From NCBI GenBank assembly GCA_002049455.2, contig KV918838.1, forward strand, positions 1 through 64,000: a DNA stretch of 64,000 nucleotides. The letters run 5' to 3'. Origin of the DNA: Porphyra umbilicalis (Eukaryota; Rhodophyta; Bangiophyceae; Bangiales; Bangiaceae). Below, one piece after another: positions 11,301 to 20,915 of this stretch. The position numbers and the translations under genes were made by a program. The notes under the pieces are model-generated. The model was not told the DNA's origin. It worked only from the letters and a program-made list of their open reading frames with translations, and did not search any database. Position 1 is the stretch's first letter. Every line of letters begins with the position of its first letter.

Positions 11301-11653
11301 CGCGGGTAACGAGCGTCGGTCCCTTATCGTCGTCGTCGCGGGGCACCCCGTACGTCGTCTCGCCGGGTAGCGGTGCCGGGCGTAGCGGCGGCGGGGGCGG
11401 CGGCCGCGGCAGCGACCGCCCCGACGTGGCGGTGCGGACGGTGCCGGCGTCCAATGGGCTCGTGCGGGTGACGAGCGTCGGCCCGCTGCCGCGGCAGTCG
11501 CCATCGGCCAACGCGCTGTACGGCCGCACGTCGTCCAACAAGCACCAGAGTGTGCCGTTCGGGTCCCCGGCGGACGCGCTCAAAAAGTCCGCGTCGAGCC
11601 GCACCGCGGCGACGCCGGCACCGGGGTCAACGTCGCAGCGGCGCCATTGGTAG
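8366..11653 (+). CDS. AGC-family serine/threonine kinase with PH-like domain
   Basis: A 1095-residue single-exon protein. Residues about 20-145 have PH-like features, beginning AGWVHSR and ending in a conserved-type Trp (MTVAWNQAI). The kinase domain spans about 152-430: glycine loop GRGASGRV, ATP-anchoring Lys about 181 (LALKVIEK), catalytic Asp about 278 (YRDLKLEN), DFG about 296, and an activation loop ending TFCGTREMIAPE. YRDLK and the C-terminal extension point to the AGC group, Akt/S6K/PKC-like. An IAGYSF motif at about 514-519 resembles the AGC hydrophobic motif. The remaining 570 residues are Pro/Ser/Arg/Ala-rich and probably disordered. ATG 8366 has a strong context (caccATGg). The substrate is unknown; PH-dependent membrane recruitment is inferred. 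Confidence 0.93.
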   Translation: MGSGGGPTRGSHEETLALVRRLPTTSAGWVHSRPVAAVPGMRRAFKRTWAEVRGSTLLLYAVPPYSTAATGDAVAADTPPDAVALIGLKDCRVKMEAVKFRLKTKHPVPTDAGAGALGIGIELQLADKDMTVAWNQAITAAGTTRAIGLSDFEVLKPIGRGASGRVFLVREKNGDEDLALKVIEKESVYENDDAFRHALDERMVLELACEHPFILKMRHAFQTSKRLYIVTEFAKGGDLFDFLKKRGKPFTEQIVVRMAGEMLLALQHIHKLGVVYRDLKLENVLLDVNGHIRIADFGLSKMLGKPRKSTEPGVLDDGGGYGQDQDIGMTRTFCGTREMIAPEALSGAAYGLSVDVWAFGILVYETMAGRTPFYSKNRDEVYDRIESAPLRFPRHFSAEAVSLLRGLLDRNPKTRLGMGSDGLDAVKRHAFFRTVDWDGLYNMEPHPDNIDVVGTLGLPDRGKIQAIKKPSANSAAGREIADVLSAEDEAGAARGSKQNLFSRFSAGKNKVSSIAGYSFTSVPKTSDVHLSQVPSGLSSAPASVATSSARSTPRTTLSSAPASSMSQPAPPAHRPTPSPPPPPTAVKPDSLREAMLAAKDARGAAAGGSAPAERLANPSVPGRSPTPPTDAARVTSARSPTPPPTDEGGRPDTDRVRGQDALVRNSSNRPGTGVAAAAAAAAAAEPASGSRPRPPTPPPMRRVPSRRAPLPPKPEDVGGAGSAYAPASPLPVRQEPLPAESAARSGWAQRLAQAEAAPAPSSTAPTGRQWSDVPSSQDDELLRQQELQRRRLEKRAELDSRRAAAAAGAVGGRAPVERPPPPRDAPPPAPTPVGDYYTPSSSSRSAHPHALQSSASVHQPSGYDSRGRQSPGLPSSSSVRQLPSDGGRGMPNIDDIRALAAQLSRDQGGGGRNVAPAYDSRGAAGQGHTSSRSRREPQPHPSAYSGGRGMEARTRSERHTPRVPDGPAVDDGRSRGGLARVTSVGPLSSSSRGTPYVVSPGSGAGRSGGGGGGRGSDRPDVAVRTVPASNGLVRVTSVGPLPRQSPSANALYGRTSSNKHQSVPFGSPADALKKSASSRTAATPAPGSTSQRRHW

Positions 11654-12057
11654 GGCCCCCCTGGGAGGAGGGGGGAGTAGCGCTTGTTTTACTTGCGTCC
11701 ATATCACTATTTCGCGCGCCCGCCTTCGGATGGAGGGGGTGGGAGGAGGGAGGGAAGGCGCCTCCTTTTGAGGAACACGCTGTACAGCTGTTTGATCTGC
11801 ACAGTTTCTAGCACAAGCGTCACAGCAGAGGCCACAACCCGAGGTCAGAAAACCAACATGGAGCCGGCGTCCAGTCCACCGTTCAGTGACACGCTTCAAA
11901 TGCAGACGCACGTCAACACAGCAGCGGTCGTCGCCTGTCTGGGAAAGAGAGGTGGAACAGCCACGCACAGATGGCTGCAGCGAGTAGAGCAGCACAGAGT
12001 AGATAGGAAGCTAGCAACCCGGGAAAGGAGCGCGACGTACAATCCCTGTACATCCTC
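11654..12057. other. intergenic between convergent genes
   Basis: About 400 bases shared by the 3' ends of the kinase (+) and methyltransferase (-) genes. I see no gene or repeat, only a GGGAGGAGGG-type purine run near 11740-11760. Confidence 0.4.
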
Positions 12058-13195
12058 TCACCTTCTGGCACCGCCACCGCCGGACTCACCGCCGCATGTC
12101 CCCTTCCCCCACGAGCTCCCCCCCCCCAGCTTGCGCGCGACGATTGCGTAAAAGGGTTCCTCCAACGCCGCCTCCCGCCCGAGCCGCTGCAACTGCCGGT
12201 GCGTCACCGCTGCCTCCCGCGGCGCCGACACCGCCACCTCCTCCACCACCTCCAAGCCCGCACCAGCGGTGAGGTAGTGGCGCACGAGCGCCAACCGCCC
12301 CGGCGGGTCGGCCGATAACCACCCCGCGAGGGCCTTGTCGTAAAAGAGGGCGTCGGACCAGGCAACGATGGCCACCCCGCCGGGCCGCAGCAGCCGCCCA
12401 AATTCGGCCATGACGCCCTCGGGGCGGGTCAGGTACGCGACGGTGGCGTTGCAGAGGAGGGCGTCAAAGTAGCCGGGGAGGTAGGGGAGGGCGGCCACCT
12501 GCCCGGGTGGCCAGCCGGCCGCCGCGGGCGCCGCACTGGCGGGCGCCGCAGCGTCCCCATCTGGGCCCGCCCCACCACTGCCCGCAGGGGCGGGCGCGCC
12601 CGCCGCCCCCGGCGCCGCGTTGAGGTCGACGACCGCCCACGCGTCGAGGGCGGCGTTGCGGCCGAGCTCCACCGCGTTCATGCCGAGGCCCTCGACGTAG
12701 GCCGGCGCCGCGGCACGCGGGAGGTAGCTGTCCCACGAGGCGCCAACGTCCAAAATCCGCGCCCCGCCCGCCAAGTGGCGGGCATACAAGGCGGTGAGGC
12801 GCTCGGCGTAGGGGGGGTGACCGCCGGCAGCAAGCGGGGGTGTTTGTAAAACACCGCATCGGGCGCGGTGTTGTGCCGCAACCGCTGCGCGGGGGCGAGC
12901 AGGGGGGGGCGCCGCCCGGCGTGGGGGGGGGGGGCGGCGGCGGCGGTGGCGCGTCCGCGTCTTGCTGTTGACAGCAGGCGCGACGGCTTGCAGAGCGGCG
13001 GACGGCGGCGGGTCGGCGCGTGCGCCGGGGGGGGGCGGGCCGCCGCCGTGGCGGCAGCCGGGCGGCGACAGGGGAGAGAGCGACAAAGGCGGCGGCGGCC
13101 ATGGTGGCGGGCAGAGCGCCGCCCAAAGGTCGCTCACAGCGCAGACTCGGGGCTTGGAGGAGTGGTGGAGACGAGCGGCTGGCCAGAGGGGCCAT
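12058..13195 (-). CDS. plastid-type class I SAM methyltransferase, frame broken twice
   Basis: Read on the minus strand, three adjacent frames carry consecutive parts of one methyltransferase of the Methyltransf_11 type. The first (from about 13195; an alternative ATG is at 13102) is an Arg/Pro/Ser/Ala-rich N-terminus resembling a transit peptide. The second holds NTAPDAVFYKHPRLLPA, the family's pre-motif-I block. The third, to stop at 12058, holds ARILDVGASWDSYLP (motif I), GLGMNAVELGRN, LCNATVAYLTRP and the LLRPGG post-motif. Frame changes fall in G runs at about 12902-12934 and at 12811-12817 (+ strand). Because all family blocks survive in order, homopolymer miscounts are more likely than true decay. 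The methyl acceptor is unknown. Confidence 0.7.
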
Positions 13196-13886
13196 GGCGA
13201 TGGGCGGCTCCCCCCCAGATCAAAGCAGGCCCCCCTGTGGCGCCGACGGCATAGGGCCCTGTGGCCAAGTCGCAATTGATCTCGGAGAATGGAGGACCCG
13301 AGGCTCAATTTCTCCTCACGAGCTTGACGCGTGGAAGCAACGGCGGCACGAACAGCGTCGAAAAGGGTACAGCGAGGCCTTCTGTGATGTGTGCCACGAT
13401 CCCGGTCCGCCCCAGCCGCACACCTCGGCGAGTGCCGTGTCCCTGTCCGACGCTGTCGGGTGGCACCAATCCTTGATTGCGGTACACACGCGTTGGGCAG
13501 ACGCTCGTGGCCCGTGGCGAGACCCCCCTTTCTATACCATGCGCGCCCTCCTTCCTCGTCGTTTCTTTGCGAGGCGCCGCGCACGCGACTGTATGTTGCG
13601 CCAGCCAGACGCAGATCGCCCTTAGTGTACTGCGGCGGCGGTCTCTGCCCAGCCACGCGTCCCGCTCGCAGCACCGCGTTTGTGAGTCGCAACGCACTCT
13701 TTATTGCTGCCACCAGCTTCCAGCCGCACTCCCCTCGACCCCTCCTCACTTCCATGTGACAGCTCTGCCACCACCTTCATTTTTGTAACCGCGCCCCTCC
13801 CCCGCCGTCACCTCTCCACATCCACTGGCGGTACCACGTCCCCTCCCTACCCCCCGTCAATCAACCGTCTCTCCCTGTCCACCACC
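13196..13886. promoter_or_regulatory. divergent intergenic region
   Basis: About 690 bases separate the diverging methyltransferase (-) and CRAL-TRIO (+) genes, so the promoters of both should lie here. The final 150 bases before 13887 are strongly C/T-rich, with leader composition like other genes in the window. I see no clear TATA box. Confidence 0.4.
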
Positions 13887-14792
13887 ATGGTCGCCATGAC
13901 CCTCCTTCCAGAGGCGTTGCCGCCGTCGCCCACCAAGGACGACCCGCTGCGCCCCCCCCCCCACCTGGCCGCCGCCGCCACGGCGCGGGGCGAGACCAAC
14001 GCGGCTCGCTCCGCCGGCCTCGACGCCCTACGGTCCCATCTGGCCACGTCGGCCGCCGCCCAGGCGACCCCTGCCCGTCACGGCCGCTTTCTCACCGCCC
14101 TGGCGGCTGACGTGCCTTTCCTCCTCGCCTTCCTCCGGTGGGCCCGCTTTGGCGTCCCCGCCGCGATCGCTCGCCTCGACCGCTTCACCGCGTTTGTTGC
14201 CGCGCACCCCTCGTGGGCGGCTCGCCCGTCGGCGGCCGAGGTGTCGGCGGTCCTCGGCGTCGGCGTCTTGTCCTTTACGCCGTGCACAGACGGACACGGG
14301 CGGGCGGTCGCGACGCTCGCCGGCGGGGGGCTCGAGGCCCTCATCGCCCGCGTCGGCTTGGCGGCCATCAACCGCGTCGCGTTTTGGGCGTACGCCGCGC
14401 TGCTGCGCTCCCCGTCCGTGTCCATCGTGGGGGTGGTGCAGGTGCAACACTTGGCGGGCCTCGGGTGGGGCATCCTCAGCTCCCTCCGCTCTGCTGACGG
14501 CCTCGAGGGGTTGACAACCCTCACGTCGGTGCTGCCGCTGCGACTCGGAGGGATTGCCATGGTCGAAGCGCCGGCGGTGATGGGGCTCGCGTGGCGCCTC
14601 GTCCGCAAGGCGCTCTCCCCCAAGGTCCGCGCCCGCGTGCGGATGTTGCCGTCGATGGACAAGTTGGCGCCCGACGTGGACGTGCGGTGCTTGCCCGTGG
14701 CGCTGGGCGGCCAGTCCGCCGACGCCCCGACCTACACTGTGGAGCTCGTCATGGCGGGCGTCGTCGCCACGCCGTGGATGGAGCTGCAGTGA
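13887..14792 (+). CDS. CRAL-TRIO (Sec14-like) domain protein
   Basis: A 301-residue protein. Residues about 50-110 resemble a CRAL-TRIO N-terminal helical region (FLLAFLRWARFGVPAAIARL). Residues about 130-285 follow the lipid-binding CRAL-TRIO core: an SIVGVVQVQHLAGLGW strand/helix, LPLRLGGIAMVEAPAV, then WRLVRKALSPKVRARVRM and LPVALGGQ near the end. Sec14-type proteins bind and exchange phosphoinositides or other hydrophobic ligands between membranes; the ligand here is not predictable. ATG 13887 has a good context (accaccATGg), and the open frame upstream of it looks like leader. No intron or membrane segment is visible. Confidence 0.8.
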   Translation: MVAMTLLPEALPPSPTKDDPLRPPPHLAAAATARGETNAARSAGLDALRSHLATSAAAQATPARHGRFLTALAADVPFLLAFLRWARFGVPAAIARLDRFTAFVAAHPSWAARPSAAEVSAVLGVGVLSFTPCTDGHGRAVATLAGGGLEALIARVGLAAINRVAFWAYAALLRSPSVSIVGVVQVQHLAGLGWGILSSLRSADGLEGLTTLTSVLPLRLGGIAMVEAPAVMGLAWRLVRKALSPKVRARVRMLPSMDKLAPDVDVRCLPVALGGQSADAPTYTVELVMAGVVATPWMELQ

Positions 14793-16276
14793 TGGGTGGA
14801 CGAGTCGTGCCACGGAGGGCGTCAGCCGCCGTTCCGTTCGCCATCCTCGGACATCATTGGCGACGCTCCCTCTCACCAACGTCGCCTGCGTGCCTCGTTG
14901 CACCAGACGCCTTGCCGCCGTTGCTCCAGCCAGACGCTGCCGTTGACGCACCTACATGCAGTCACCCGCAGCGTTGTCGCAGCGCCGGCTTGATCACGTT
15001 CCACCCAGGTCGCATCAACATCTGACTCCACCACCTCGTAATGGCGGCAACGGTGACTGTCGTTTGGCCTTTCCCTGTCCTGACACTCCTGCTCGCCTCT
15101 GCCTTAGACGCCGGCTGGGGCAGTGCACATAGGTTCCCGCGTGGAGGAAGTGTGTGGGATCCGGCGCGCACGTCACTGTGACGCCGCGACACACTCTGTT
15201 GGGGGAGGAAAACAGAAAGTACCGGCCATGTAAATACGAGTGTCAAAGGTGCTTCTTTGATGGCAACCATCAAGTAGGCTGTCAGGCCCGTTGCTCGTGG
15301 AGCGACAACCGGACCGGGGTGGCTCACGGCGGCGTTTTTTGTGGGCCCGGCCGTCGCACCCCGCCCGTTACGCTCCCGCCGCAGCCGAGGCCGAAAAGAC
15401 GTCGCTCTCTCCAGCCCCAATCGGGCTTGTGAGGCCCCGCAGACGCCGAAGCTGTCAGCCCGCGGCGGTCCTCCCACTGTGTCACGGGTGTGGGTGCCCC
15501 CCCTGAGCCACGCGGGGCACTTGTCAAGCTGGGAGTCGCAGCTCGAGACTCCGCCAGGCCGTCGATGTTTTTTCACCCCTGCAGTGCAGAGGTGACTCCA
15601 CTTAAAACGGTCTTCACGACCCTCTGAGGGCACATTCTTGAAACTTCAATGATATTACGCAACGTGGCCGCAATCAGCGCATCTCTACCTTGCACGCAGC
15701 CTCGGCCGCGAGAGATGGCACTGGCAGGTCCACCCCGCCGCGCGCCACGGGCCCGCCGTTGCGCCCCGGTCCACGACGGGCTGCGCAAATCGTTGTTGAG
15801 GGAACCCACCCGCCCCGCGCGTGGTGGCTGGCACTCAACCCCGCCTCGTCCCACCGTCGCCGTGCATCCCCGAACCCCCCCTGTGGCCGTCGGCCAAACA
15901 CCGGTGGCCTGGGGCAGCCCAGTGGGCCCAGCAGTCATGGAGTCAGGCAGGCGCCCGCGGCGCCTACGTAGGTTGTTCTTCGTGCCAGCGTCCACCTGAC
16001 CGGTCCGCGCTTGTCAGCCGCTGAATGCGCGTTCACTCGCAGCACCCCCCCACGACCGCGGGCTCGATTTGACAGAACCTGGCGTGGTAGGATACAGTAC
16101 TGTAGCCGCCGAGACGGCCGCGGCCACGTTGGCGCGCTCCCAAAGAGACGGGAAGGAAGCGACTGCTGTTGACCGACGCGCCGCCCCGGGGCACTGTCAT
16201 TCCCCTACCCACACACCACGACGCTTTGCCTGTCCATTCTCGCTTGCGCCATCCCCCTCGCCCCCGCCAACGTCCG
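14793..16276. other. intergenic, no supported gene
   Basis: About 1.48 kb. Frames exist on both strands but show no domain or convincing composition. The last part is GC-rich and should include the RING-H2 gene promoter and leader. Confidence 0.4.
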
Positions 16277-18055
16277 ATGCGACCTTTTTCGGCCGACGAG
16301 AGCACCCCCACGACGCCCGCTCGAAGTCGCCGAGCCCGCTTCCGCCCCTACCATCGCGGCCGAGATGGATCTCCCGCCGCGGCCGGCGGTCGCACGACGA
16401 CCGCGGCGCTTGGAGCTGCCGGGGCCGCCGGCTCGCAGCGGTGGCGGCGACGGCGGCACTCGGCTGCCGGCGTCCGCGTCGGCGCCGCCGTCGGCGCCGC
16501 CGCCCCCCCCCTTCCCCCCAACCACGCGCTGTCCCCCCCTGCTCGCCCTCCACGCCCACCATCAAACGCCGCCGCACCCCGCCGCCCGTCCGCTTCGGAT
16601 CGGCGGCGACGGTCTCAGCCGCGCCGCACTACGCCGCCGACGGGGGCGACGCCAACTCCCCCCCCCCCACCTCCCACGCGCGGCACTGCCCCCCTCCACT
16701 CGCCGCACGCCCGCCGGCGGCACCCCCATCGTGTGTGGGTGGGGATGCTCGCAGCCGGCTCCGTCGCGTGCGCCATTGCCGGCGCCTTTTTCCTCCGCTC
16801 CGCCGCCGTTCGGTGCTTTCACGCGACGTCCGCCGAGCTCAAGGACGTGCACCAGCCGACAGAGTCGGTCGATGTCACGGAGGCCCCCCCCCCGACGTAC
16901 GGGGACGAGCGCTACTACGCGCTCGTCGTGTGGGTGAGCAACGACGCGCTGCGCTCGTCGGAGGCACGGGTGAGCCGCTAACTCCCACCCGCGTCAGCGG
17001 GCGGCGTCGGTAAATGGGACCACCGGCGGCCGTCGCAGGCCGGAGAGGAGGACGACGAGGCGTTTTGGGCGCGTTGGCAAGAGATGGAAGGCGACGTCAT
17101 CACTGTGTTCCGCCGCAGCCGGGATGGCGCTGCGGTGATGGACCCGCCGGGGGGGTGGGTGTGGCGCGCCGCGGCCGGGTGGGTCATGGTCAGCATGGCG
17201 GTAGCGGCGGGGGCCGTGGCGACCACCCTCGGCGTGCGGGACGTGCGGACGGCGACGGCGGCGGACCTCGCGGCCGTGCTGCCGACGTGGGCGCCCCAAG
17301 CCGGCCGCCGCCGACCGCGGGGTCGGGAGGCGGCCGACCCGCGCTGGGCCGCCGACGACTGGATCGCTGACCTGTGGATGCCCGTCCACGTGGAGCGGCA
17401 GAGCGCGCTCGGTGCGGCGCCGTCGCCGCCGCCGCCCATTGGTGGTGGCGCCGGCGCCGGGGGCGGGCGGCGGCGGCGGCGGCAGCAGCCGAGCCTTGGA
17501 ATGTCCTTGTCGGCCATCAACGGGGTGATGACGGCGGGCACGCTTTCGCCGTGCACGTTTGCTGCCACGGATGCTGCCATCGACTGGTCGTGTGCGATTT
17601 GCCTGGACGAGCTCCCCGAAGGGATGCGCGCAGAGGATGGGCCGTGTGGCGGTGGCGGGGGAAGCGACCCGACGGCGGTCGCTGCCCCTGCGGCGCTGCC
17701 CCGGTCGGTCAGCAGGCCACTCGCGGCGGTGCGGTCGTGGATGTCCAACACTGCCCTCCGCGGCGGCGGCGGGGGCGGCGGGGCCGATGCCGCCGACGAG
17801 GCGTTTGCCAAGAAGGATACGCATGCGCCGGCAGCCACCGCCGGGTGCTTCGACGCCCTCGGCGGGGGTGGTGGCGGCGTGCGGCCGCTGCCCCGTCGGC
17901 TGGTGCGATTGCCGTGCGACCATGTATTCCACGGTCGGTGTTTGCGGCGGTGGCTGCGGCTGGGCGGCTCCACGTGCCCACTGTGCAAGCGGCCGGTGAC
18001 GGGAGGAGGAAGCGAGGGGGTGGCGGCGAACGCCGCCGAGGTCGAAGGTGAATGA
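16277..18055 (+). CDS. two-TM RING-H2 protein, probable E3 ubiquitin ligase
   Basis: Two same-frame ORFs join across a 69-bp intron (16970-17038) into a 569-residue protein. After a basic Pro-rich N-terminus come TM1 (about 153-178, GMLAAGSVACAIAGAFFL), a roughly 95-residue loop, TM2 (about 275-298, WVMVSMAVAAGAVATTLG), and a C-terminal RING-H2. Zinc ligands read C416-x2-C419, C524-x-H-x2-H-x2-C, and CPLC near the end. The 104 residues between the second and third ligands far exceed the usual 9-39. RING-H2 proteins recruit ubiquitin-loaded E2 enzymes; the anchoring suggests membrane quality control, which is inference. The first ATG in the frame is 16277; the open frame upstream of it has no ATG. 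Confidence 0.75.
16970..17038 (+). other. intron in the RING-H2 gene
   Basis: A GTGAGC donor after codon CGG, a CTAAC branch-point-like motif at about 16977, and a TCGCAG acceptor. It is 69 bp, phase 0, and removes the in-frame TAA at 16979-16981 while keeping the frame. An alternative GTGAGC donor at 16934 would also keep frame (105 bp). Confidence 0.6.
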
Positions 18056-18236
18056 GGGAGTACGCCGCACCAGTGGTGGCATCACGCTGGCGTGCGGTGA
18101 CGACGAGTCAGAGACCAAGAACGGCGTGGGCAAGAGGGAGGAAGCACACATGAAATATTTTAGAAAGCGCCAAACAATGAAAACGAGGCAGGTAACCTCT
18201 GCACCTCGTCATCCTCTTTTTCCTGGACGTCGGAGA
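18056..18236. other. 3' region of the RING-H2 gene
   Basis: A short spacer between the RING-H2 stop and the MITE. It is less GC-rich than the coding DNA. No poly(A) signal of canonical form stands out. Confidence 0.4.
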
Positions 18237-18681
18237 TATTGCTGATCCCCCAATTCTGTCCTCATCGCCCCGGAACGGTAGTGGAACGGCAATGAATGCA
18301 GATCTCTCATTGGTCCATCAGTCCGATAGCAGTGCATGTCCGGCCCGATCTTTACAGAATGTGCCCGTACGGCCCCCAATCGCACAATCGACGCCTTCGT
18401 TTTTCTGCACTTTTCTGCGTATCTCCCAGAAAATCTCGATATCCCCACGATTGCGGGCCGGTTGCTCCCTTGACACGGAAGGGATCGGAAGAAAATCTCA
18501 AGAAAAAGAAGGATCTCGGTTCTGCACGGAAGTGGCGGTGGGAGAGCCAATCGGACGTCTCAGATTCGTGCTGAGCAGCTGTTTACCGCTGCGTTTAACC
18601 AATAGATGGCCAGTTCCACAAGAACCGTACCGCCAGGAACCGTTCCTGGTCGATGAGGACAGAATTGGGGGATCAGCAATA
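18237..18681. mobile_element. 445-bp MITE with TA flanks and long TIRs
   Basis: The termini are inverted copies: from 18239 the left reads TTGCTGATCCCCCAATTCTG and continues TCCTCATCG, and the right end (to 18679) is its exact inverse complement, giving a perfect match of about 29 bp and further imperfect pairing (GGAACGG). Each end is flanked by TA (18237-18238 and 18680-18681), the classic Tc1/mariner-type target duplication. No ORF of transposase length lies inside, so it is non-autonomous. Confidence 0.85.
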
Positions 18682-19678
18682 CTGTTGAGAAGCGAGCTAT
18701 TGCGCTTCGCCTAAGAATGGTCGAATCCGAGCAAGTTCCACAGCAAGTTACAGCATGCTGTGACCGTGCTGTGACTGTGCTTTGAAATAAAACTGCATGC
18801 TGAGCAGGGTTGTAAGTTCATGTTGAATTTACAGATGGTTCGATGAATCAGGTTGATTTCAAGAAACGAACCAAACCAAACGACAAACGACTTGGTTGTA
18901 TTTACGATTAATTGCCCAGGCAGATAGGAGCTTTCGTTGACCACTTCAGCCAGGTGCTTCGGCGCTGTGCGGCCGCTCTGACTGCCTCGTTGCCATACCC
19001 CCTGCAGGTCAGTCGCGCTGAGAGTTCTGCTCCCAGACCCTCCTTCATGTCAACTGTTGCCAATCGGCTATGTCGCACCCTAGGCGCTGAGTACGTAGAT
19101 CGATTCATCTGCTGTCAACGTGTGCGTGAATCATAGCCTTTTTGGCTGGAGGATGGATGGGTCGTGGTCGCACTCAGGATTGCGTGAAGTGCAGCAAGCT
19201 GCTTCTTGGACAACGGGGCATCCACTCGCCCTCAACGCCCCGTCTACACGTATCGGTGTTTGGTCCTTTCTGTTTGGTCCCCCCGTCTCCGTTACTGCGC
19301 AGAGGCCCAGGCGGTTGTCAACGTCGTCACCCCGGCGTCGGCTCGTACCAGTCGTTTGGATTGTGTCGCGGTGGTGGGGCAGGCAAGCAGGGCTCTGTCG
19401 CAGGGACTGCAGCAGGCCTGCTATGCACACGGTACATCGGCTTGGCGTCTCAAGCTCGATGGAGCTCGAGTCAGACAACCCGACTTCCCCAAGCACAATC
19501 TCAACTACATACTAAGTATTACGCGGAACAAGTACGCCCGTTGACATGTTGCGTTCAACCTGAAAGCTCCAGCGTTCAAGTGAATCAGGTTGACTTCCGT
19601 TCATGTTTGGCAAACCAAACCAAACGCTGACAACCCTGATGCTGAGGTAGGGTTGTGCAACACGCCCGGGGCGTGCTA
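18682..19678. repeat. direct repeats flanking a 0.7-kb non-coding stretch
   Basis: TGAATCAGGTTGA followed by AACCAAACCAAACG occurs at 18844-18882 and again at 19581-19626 in the same orientation, with weaker similarity around both. The DNA between is of moderate GC and has no recognisable gene. These could be ends of a small retroelement remnant or an old local duplication; no LTR-type TG...CA ends were found. Confidence 0.4.
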
Positions 19679-19703
19679 AATTGCACGCCTGGGGCGTGCA
19701 ATT
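19679..19703. repeat. perfect 11-bp stem hairpin
   Basis: AATTGCACGCC is followed by TGG and the exact inverse complement GGCGTGCAATT. It is embedded in a cluster of CACGCC/GGCGTG motifs (about 19667-19770). Confidence 0.8.
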
Positions 19704-20474
19704 TCACGTGTTTTGGGCATGTCACGCCCTGCTCGCCCAGAATTTTAGGGGCGTGATTGGGGCGTGCTTGGCAAAAAAGTACATCATTTCAAATGCGCTC
19801 TTGGGGCGCCAGTCCGCCAATTATTGTTCGGTGCAGTTCCGTGCCACCTTCGTTACTTTTTCAGGGCGCGGTGTCATACTGCTCCGTCTAGCGTCCACAA
19901 ACAAGGTGCTCGACGCTATGAGGCGTGGGGACCATTTTTCCGTCGTGTGCCCACAAACAATGTGCTCGACGCCATGATGCGCGGGCGCCATCTGTGCGGG
20001 ATGGGCACAGCAACGGCCACCTGCTGTCATCAGCCTGGGAGGACGCAGAGGGGCTCCTCGACACGGGCGCCAATGAGGACGTTGAATGCGATGCATCGCG
20101 TGCCGGCAACGGCCAGGCCGACGGCAGTGATGGAGGGGGCGCCGGCGGCGAGCTACGCGCCTCCTGAACGAGAAGGTCGCCCGATGCGCCACGGCTGGCG
20201 CCGGCGTCCCTTGACAGGACGTTGGTCGTCCCGGCGACGAGGACGCCCCCGCGGCCATGACCGAGAATGATTTGATGAACATCTGCTCTGGCTTTGTGCG
20301 CGGTGAGATGGGTGGGACTGTGGGCAAAGGGGCGGCCGGTGGAGGCAAGGCGAGCCGACGTCCCGTGATGCTGCAAAGTATCTTTGAGGCAGAGTGGCAG
20401 AGGCCAAGAGAGTGTATCGCATGCAGCTGTTTCCACCATGTTTTCTGGCATTTTTGTGGTCCTTTGAACCATCC
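19704..20474. repeat. intergenic with 56-bp tandem duplication
   Basis: A segment beginning CCACAAACAA and running through GTGCTCGACGC, ATGA and a GCG-G-CCAT end occurs at about 19895 and again at 19951, a period of 56 bp with scattered substitutions. The rest of the interval shows no supported gene. Confidence 0.5.
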
Positions 20475-20915
20475 GAAGCCTGGCTGGGCGGCGCGCCCCC
20501 GCCACAGCGGGCAGCCTGGATGGGCGGCGCTCCCCCGCGCGAGCTGCAGCATCGGTGGGGGGCGAGGCCGGACACGGTGGACAGCCTCGTTGGGCTTCGC
20601 GCCATCGCACAGCGGGCAGCCTCGTTGGGCGCGCCCCCGGCACGGCGGGCAGCCTGGCTAGGCGGCGCGCCCCCGCGGCGGGCATCCTGGCTGGGCGACG
20701 CGCCCCAGCGGCGGGCGGCCTAGCTGGGCGGCGTGCCCTCGGAACGGCGCGCAGACTGGCTGGGAGGCGCGCCCCCGCGCGGCGGGCACAATCGTTGGGG
20801 GGCGAGTCTCCGCGGCGGGTAGCCTGGATGGGGGGCGTGTTCTTGGTACGGCGCGCGGACTGGCTGGGCGGCGCGCCCCCGAGCGGCGGGCAACTTCATT
20901 TGGGGGCGCGCACCC
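20475..20915. repeat. degenerate GC-rich minisatellite (~37-bp unit)
   Basis: About a dozen degenerate copies of a unit built from CTGGCTGGGCGGCGCGCCCC plus CGGCGGGCAGC. Read on the + strand the units give recurring WLGGAPPRRAA-like peptides, but the frame wanders between copies, so I treat this as a DNA repeat rather than a gene. Confidence 0.65.

Noticed and set aside
16970..16997. 28-bp intron in the RING-H2 gene (GTGAGC...GTCAG)
   Set aside because: It would put the downstream RING frame out of phase; the 69-bp alternative keeps it.
16700..17300. MUL1/MAPL-type E3 ligase
   Set aside because: The TM-loop-TM-RING order is similar, but the loop is short, has no visible GIDE/BAM features, and the finger is RING-H2.
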